From positions 3,409 through 23,580 of the forward strand of contig DJRG01000055.1 in assembly GCA_002438845.1 (NCBI GenBank): DNA of 20,172 nt, written 5' to 3'. The first letter of the stretch is position 1; every line of letters begins with the position of its first letter. Origin of the DNA: Bacteroidales bacterium UBA6366 (GTDB lineage: Bacteria; Bacteroidota; Bacteroidia; Bacteroidales; UBA932). Shown here piece by piece: positions 16,927-20,172 of the stretch. A model generated the notes under the pieces. It saw only the letters and a program-made list of their open reading frames with translations, searched no databases and was not told the origin of the DNA. The translations under genes and the position numbers were made by a program.

Positions 16927-17961
16927 TCAAAACGAATTACGCCGTGTCATTCGGAAATCACACTTATACTTCAAGTTCCGGCCTTCCAGAATCATCTCGG
17001 CCGCAAGCCTTCCCATCTGGACGAAATCCGCCGAGATCGTGGTAAGCCCATCAAGGACAATCTCGCTCATAGGAGACTCATTGTAGGAAATGATGCTGAA
17101 ATCGCGGCCCGGCTTCAGTTTAAGCGAATGAGCGGCCCTTGCCAGATTGATAAGTTCCATGTCGAACTGGCTGTGAAGGATCAGGTAGGTTTCCTTCGGC
17201 TTGACGATCTCCGGCGTCACCTGGGTGTAGAACTCGTAAGGAATGCCGTTGTCCTCGCAGAATCTTGAGACGGCCTTCGAGATCAAAGGGTGGTAAAGAC
17301 TGGACAGCTCTATGATGACATTGAGTTTCGGAACATTACGCAGCTTTTTCAGTCCCATGGCCAACCCGGTGTATGCGTCGTTCTCAAAGTCCTGATAGAC
17401 AGCCCCATAGTTCCCTGGCAATTCCGGGATGTAGTGGTCAAGCAGAATCAGCTTGCGGTTAGGAATCCGCCGCAATGCCTTCAAGACCCTCTTCTGGATC
17501 GTGGGGTCAAGCGGAAAATGAGGCGTGACCACATAATAGTCAAAGTTTCCGAGATTCTCGTTAAGGTAATATTCAAGAATTTCAATCTGCTGGTTATGCA
17601 GGTAGATCGTCATGTCCGCCTTGTCGCCCATCGTCGTGGCGAAAGAGTTGAACAGAATCTGCTTGATGTTGCTGAGCTTGTCGAACAGAAGAAGGATCTT
17701 CAGTTTCCTGCCGGTCTGAGTGTCAGCGATGTAGTACCCTTTCCCCTGAGTTGACATGATGACTCCTTTGTCCCTCAGCAGGGAATATGCCTTCTTGACC
17801 GTCTCCTTGGAGATGTCAAGTCTGACGGAAAGCTCGTTCATGGACGGAAGGATGTCCCCGCAGGCGAAGGAACCATTCTTCACCCCGGCCTCGACCTGAT
17901 CCATCAACTGTTTGTAGACAGGGACACTGGAACTGTTGTCTATGTTAATAATCACTGGCAT
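16927..17961 (-). CDS. GntR-family regulator with LacI-like sensor domain
   Basis: 344-aa transcription factor with an N-terminal GntR winged helix-turn-helix at about 12-80 (VPVYKQLMDQVEAGVKNG, ILPSMNELSVRLDISKETVKKAYSLL, GKGYYIAD) and a C-terminal periplasmic-binding-protein-like domain of the LacI type at about 85-335 (ISYNESPMSEIVLDGLTTIS near the end). This architecture is shared with AraR of Bacillus and with sugar-responsive GntR regulators of Bacteroides, usually repressors released by a cytosolic sugar ligand. It starts 330 bp from the divergent epimerase gene and is followed in the same direction by the EEP enzyme and the AraC gene, so the three may form a regulatory operon. An inverted repeat in its promoter, at 18079-18099, is a candidate operator. 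Confidence 0.93.
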   Translation of the reverse strand: MPVIINIDNSSSVPVYKQLMDQVEAGVKNGSFACGDILPSMNELSVRLDISKETVKKAYSLLRDKGVIMSTQGKGYYIADTQTGRKLKILLLFDKLSNIKQILFNSFATTMGDKADMTIYLHNQQIEILEYYLNENLGNFDYYVVTPHFPLDPTIQKRVLKALRRIPNRKLILLDHYIPELPGNYGAVYQDFENDAYTGLAMGLKKLRNVPKLNVIIELSSLYHPLISKAVSRFCEDNGIPYEFYTQVTPEIVKPKETYLILHSQFDMELINLARAAHSLKLKPGRDFSIISYNESPMSEIVLDGLTTISADFVQMGRLAAEMILEGRNLKYKCDFRMTRRNSF

Positions 17962-18078
17962 CTTCTATACAATTAACCGCCTCGCGCCAACCTGCGCAAG
18001 GACTTTCAAAAACCAAAAACATCGAACCTGCCTGGCCTGCGGAATAATCAGAGACTGTGGTAAGGTTTGGTGCTGTCG

Positions 18079-18099
18079 CAAAATTAGAAAATAATTTTG
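18079..18099. repeat. Inverted repeat CAAAATTA-GAAAA-TAATTTTG (candidate operator)
   Basis: Perfect 8-base arms at 18079-18086 and 18092-18099 with a 5-base spacer. One arm is the -7 box of the gntR promoter; the other lies between the -33 and -7 boxes and also reads as a -7 box on the plus strand. The same 8-base half-site forms an inverted pair at the operon promoter (15064-15088), there in the opposite arrangement. A GntR dimer is a plausible ligand, giving autoregulation. Confidence 0.55.
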
Positions 18100-18109
18100 A
18101 CTTGAGAAA
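18079..18109 (-). promoter_or_regulatory. Candidate promoter of gntR
   Basis: Minus strand TTTC (18106-18109, 3 of 4 with TTTG), a 19-bp spacer, then TAATTTTG (18079-18086), an exact -7 match. The predicted start near 18072 gives a leader of about 110 nt to the ATG at 17961. On the plus strand TAATTTTG at 18092-18099, with TTTG at 18066-18069 and a 22-bp spacer, could give a weaker divergent promoter. Confidence 0.5.
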
Positions 18110-18213
18110 GCAGAGGGTGGAATTTATGTCACACCACAGTACACCCAGACGTTATTATACCTCGGCATTATCATAAAGCTCATATTTATAAGTTAAAAAA
18201 CAGCTTCTAAAAC

Positions 18214-18231
18214 AATACTTTTTTGCCAATT
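18214..18231. repeat. 18-base motif, copy 2 (before the epimerase gene)
   Basis: Matches 16034-16051 at 17 of 18 bases. It ends 60 bp before the epimerase ATG. The two copies may be binding sites for one regulator, or a chance match in A+T-rich spacer DNA. Confidence 0.45.
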
Positions 18232-18254
18232 GCTTTTATCATCCCGGCACAACC

Positions 18255-18286
18255 TTTCCTGATTGGGAAAGATTTTGATAACTTTG
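18255..18286 (+). promoter_or_regulatory. Candidate promoter of the epimerase gene
   Basis: TTTC (18255-18258), a 20-bp spacer, then TAACTTTG (18279-18286), an exact match to TAnnTTTG. The ATG at 18292 follows after 5 bases, so a transcript from here would be leaderless or nearly so. An upstream promoter near 18092 with a leader of about 190 nt is the alternative. Confidence 0.45.
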
Positions 18287-18291
18287 AAGTC

Positions 18292-19458
18292 ATGGACAGA
18301 ACAGATTTTATCAAGGAACTGGAAGGAGACATACTTCCGTTCTGGATGGACAGGATGAGCGACCCGAAGGGCGGCTTCTACGGAAAGATGGACGGCAATG
18401 GCACACTCGTGCCAGGAGCGGAAAAAGGTGCGATACTCAACTCCCGCATACTCTGGACTTTCGCCAGCTCGTACCGGGTCCTTAGTAAAAAGGAATATCT
18501 CGACACGGCCACCAGGGCATACCATGAGATCCGCGACCGTTTCACCGACGAGGAATATGGCGGACTCTTCTGGAGCCTTGACTCGGATGGCCGCCCTAAG
18601 GACACGAAAAAGCAGTTCTACGCCATAGCGTTCGCTATCTATGGGTTAGCTGAATATTTCAGGGCCACAGGGGACACGGAAGCTTTGGAACTTGCCAAGT
18701 CTTTCTACCACAGCATAGAAGAGCACAGCTACGATCCGGCCGGAGGCGGCTACATAGAGGCCTGCACCCGCGAATGGGGCGTGATCGAGGACATGCGTCT
18801 CTCCGACAAGGATCAGAACGACTCCAAGACCATGAACACGCACCTGCATATTCTTGAAGGGTACACCAACCTTTACAGGGTGTGTAAGGACGCAGGACTG
18901 AAAGAAAAGCTCGAAAACCTCGTCAACATATTCATTGACAAAATTGTACGTCCCGACGGGCATCTCGGTCTTTTCTTCGGGGATGATTGGGCTCCGCACT
19001 CCACCGCCGTTTCCTACGGGCACGACATCGAGGCGTCCTGGCTGCTTGACGAGGCCGCCGAAGTGCTGGGTGACACGGCTTTGGCCGCCAAAGTCGAGCC
19101 TGTCTGCGCAAAAGTCGCCTCCGCCGCGATGGAAGGTTTCACCCCTGACGGCGGGATGATCTATGAATATGACCCCGCCACCGGTCACCGGGATTCCGAC
19201 CGCCACTGGTGGGTCCAGGCCGAGACAGTTGTCGGCTGCGTCAACCAGTACCAGAAGACAGGAGATCCACGCTGGCTTGAATCCGCCGACGCCGAATGGT
19301 CTTTCATCCACCGCCACATCATCTGCCCCGACGGCGAATGGTACTGGAGCCTCCGCCCCGACGGCACCCCGAACACCACCGACGACCGCGCCGGCTTCTG
19401 GAAATGCCCCTACCACAACGGCCGCATGTGCCTCGAGGTCCTCGAAAGAGGCCTCTGA
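18292..19458 (+). CDS. Cellobiose 2-epimerase (N-acylglucosamine 2-epimerase superfamily)
   Basis: 388-aa cytoplasmic (alpha/alpha)6-barrel enzyme that epimerises the reducing-end sugar, here most likely mannobiose to mannosyl-glucose for the GH130 phosphorylase. Residues match those described for Ruminococcus albus CE at nearly the same numbers: R52, the MNTHLHILEGYTNLYR block at 181-196, H244/E247/W250 in SYGHDIEASW, WWVQAE with E311, and H375 in FWKCPYHNGRMC. The ATG at 18292 is chosen over a TTG at 18223 because it gives the family's usual N-terminus and keeps this numbering. The gene is divergent from gntR and lies outside the main operon, whereas in B. fragilis it is beside the phosphorylase and transporter. 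Specificity between cellobiose, lactose and mannobiose cannot be read from the sequence alone. Confidence 0.94.
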   Translation: MDRTDFIKELEGDILPFWMDRMSDPKGGFYGKMDGNGTLVPGAEKGAILNSRILWTFASSYRVLSKKEYLDTATRAYHEIRDRFTDEEYGGLFWSLDSDGRPKDTKKQFYAIAFAIYGLAEYFRATGDTEALELAKSFYHSIEEHSYDPAGGGYIEACTREWGVIEDMRLSDKDQNDSKTMNTHLHILEGYTNLYRVCKDAGLKEKLENLVNIFIDKIVRPDGHLGLFFGDDWAPHSTAVSYGHDIEASWLLDEAAEVLGDTALAAKVEPVCAKVASAAMEGFTPDGGMIYEYDPATGHRDSDRHWWVQAETVVGCVNQYQKTGDPRWLESADAEWSFIHRHIICPDGEWYWSLRPDGTPNTTDDRAGFWKCPYHNGRMCLEVLERGL

Positions 19459-19500
19459 CGATTTCCACGTCCAAAAGAGACAAACAGCGGAATATTTTCG

Positions 19501-19508
19501 TATTTTTG
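19501..19508 (+). promoter_or_regulatory. Possible -7 box of the glnS promoter
   Basis: TATTTTTG matches TAnnTTTG in the 72-bp gap between the epimerase stop and the glnS ATG. No TTTG-like -33 box stands at the expected 19-21 bp upstream, so the support is partial. I see no clear terminator for the epimerase gene in this gap. Confidence 0.35.
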
Positions 19509-19530
19509 TGAGTTTAATACTGACAGAACA

Positions 19531-20172
19531 ATGGAAGAAGCGAAAAATCCTACGGCCGAGGAGCCGAAAAGACTCAACTTTCTTGAGGAGATAATTGAGG
19601 ATGACCTTAAATCCGGAAGAGTGAAGAGCGTGATGACACGTTTCCCTCCGGAGCCTAACGGGTACCTCCATCTCGGACACGCGAAGAGCATCTGCATCAA
19701 CTTCGGTCTCGCGCAGAAATACGGCGGCAAGACCAACCTGCGCTTCGACGACACCAACCCGACCAAGGAGGACACTGAATATGTCGACTCTATCAAGGAG
19801 GACATCAAGTGGCTTGGATTCCAGTGGGAGAAGGAGCTTTACGCTTCCGACTATTTCGACCAGCTCTACGCCTGGGCCGAGCAGATGATCGAACGCGGTC
19901 AGGCCTACGTCGATGACCAGACACAGGAGGAGATCAGCAAGGGACGCGGCACCGTGGACAAGCCTGGAACCGAGAGCCCTTACAGAAACCGCAGCGTGGA
20001 GGAGAATCTCCAGCTGTTCAGGGACATGAAAGCCGGCAAGTACGCTGACGGTGAGAAGGTTCTCCGCGCGAAGATCGACATGGCCTCACCGAACATGATG
20101 TTCCGTGACCCTATTCTTTACAGGATCAAGCACGCGTCGCACCACCGCACGGGCGACAAGTGGTGCATCTAC
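19531..20172 (+). CDS. glnS: Glutaminyl-tRNA synthetase, N-terminal part (cut by window edge)
   Basis: My translation from the ATG at 19531 gives 214 codons, open to the window end. It begins MEEAKNPTAEEPKRLNFLEE and contains the class I synthetase signature RFPPEPNGYLHLGHAKSI (HIGH motif at 47-50), followed by LRFDDTNPTKEDTEYVDSI, WLGFQWEKELYASDYF, GKAYVDDQ-like and RAKIDMASPNMMFRDPILYRI blocks typical of bacterial GlnRS and not of GluRS. It charges tRNA-Gln with glutamine. The KMSKS loop and anticodon-binding domains lie beyond the window. It is a housekeeping gene that marks the right border of the mannan region; its link to the epimerase is probably positional only. Confidence 0.96.
   Translation, partial: MEEAKNPTAEEPKRLNFLEEIIEDDLKSGRVKSVMTRFPPEPNGYLHLGHAKSICINFGLAQKYGGKTNLRFDDTNPTKEDTEYVDSIKEDIKWLGFQWEKELYASDYFDQLYAWAEQMIERGQAYVDDQTQEEISKGRGTVDKPGTESPYRNRSVEENLQLFRDMKAGKYADGEKVLRAKIDMASPNMMFRDPILYRIKHASHHRTGDKWCIY

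Larger units (their letters stand above)
17962..18291. other. Divergent control region between gntR and the epimerase gene
   Basis: 330 bp without a convincing gene. It holds the inverted repeat at 18079-18099, a minus-strand promoter match for gntR at 18079-18109, a copy of the 18-base motif at 18214-18231 and a plus-strand promoter match at 18255-18286. The stretch 18087-18240 is A+T-rich compared with the coding sequence around it. Open frames running into it (plus strand from a TTG at 18223, minus strand from 18525) are extensions or shadows of the epimerase gene. Confidence 0.7.

Noticed and set aside
18223..18291. 23-codon N-terminal extension of the epimerase from TTG
   Set aside because: It runs through the predicted promoter, and the ATG at 18292 puts catalytic residues at the numbers expected for the family.
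18646..19680. Long 344-codon minus-strand open frame opposite the epimerase and glnS start
   Set aside because: It lies antisense to two clearly recognised genes, its translation shows no domain, and it follows from the base composition of the epimerase gene.
1..20172. CRISPR array, insertion sequence, tRNA or rRNA
   Set aside because: I found no regularly spaced repeats, transposase or integrase frames, terminal repeats, or tRNA-like cloverleaf or rRNA sequence in the gaps.

Overview
This 20.2-kb window comes from a bacterium of the phylum Bacteroidota, most likely order Bacteroidales. The evidence is a SusC/SusD pair, lipoproteins with an acidic or polar stretch after the lipobox cysteine, a BACON domain, IPT/TIG-type surface glycan-binding proteins, and promoter boxes of the Bacteroides type (TTTG, about 20 bp, TAnnTTTG). 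I cannot name the genus. G+C looks close to one half by eye.

The main content is a beta-mannan or glucomannan polysaccharide utilisation locus on the minus strand, read from about 15.1 kb leftwards out of the window. The order is a GH5_7-type mannanase lipoprotein (15056-13845), SusC (13809-10588), SusD (10570-8807), a 421-aa surface glycan-binding lipoprotein (8792-7527), an 801-aa lipoprotein with about six IPT/TIG repeats and two tandem Trp-rich modules (7508-5103), a BACON plus GH5_4-type endoglycanase (5045-3453), a GH26 mannanase (3450-2317), a GH130 mannosylglucose phosphorylase (2281-1121), and an MFS/GPH sugar:cation symporter cut by the left edge (1115-1). Gaps are 2 to 57 bp, so one operon is likely. 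Its promoter at 15081-15112 matches the Bacteroides consensus well. A strong hairpin lies between the two surface-binding genes and the hydrolase genes.

Upstream, also on the minus strand, lie a GntR regulator with a LacI-like sensor domain (17961-16927), an endonuclease/exonuclease/phosphatase-fold enzyme (16890-16066) and an AraC regulator (16019-15144). Read in the other direction from the gntR gene are a cellobiose 2-epimerase (18292-19458) and the start of glutaminyl-tRNA synthetase glnS (19531 to the right edge).

The genes fit the mannan pathway first described in Bacteroides fragilis. Surface endo-mannanases cut the glycan, SusC/SusD import oligomers, the inner-membrane symporter takes up mannobiose, the epimerase converts Man-Man to Man-Glc, and GH130 phosphorolyses this to mannose 1-phosphate and glucose. 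Notable extras are the GH5_4 enzyme and xyloglucan-SGBP-like binding protein (suggesting a glucose-containing mannan), the placement of the epimerase in a separate divergent unit, a shared 8-base half-site at the two control regions, and a marked excess of the hexamer ATATTC/GAATAT throughout.
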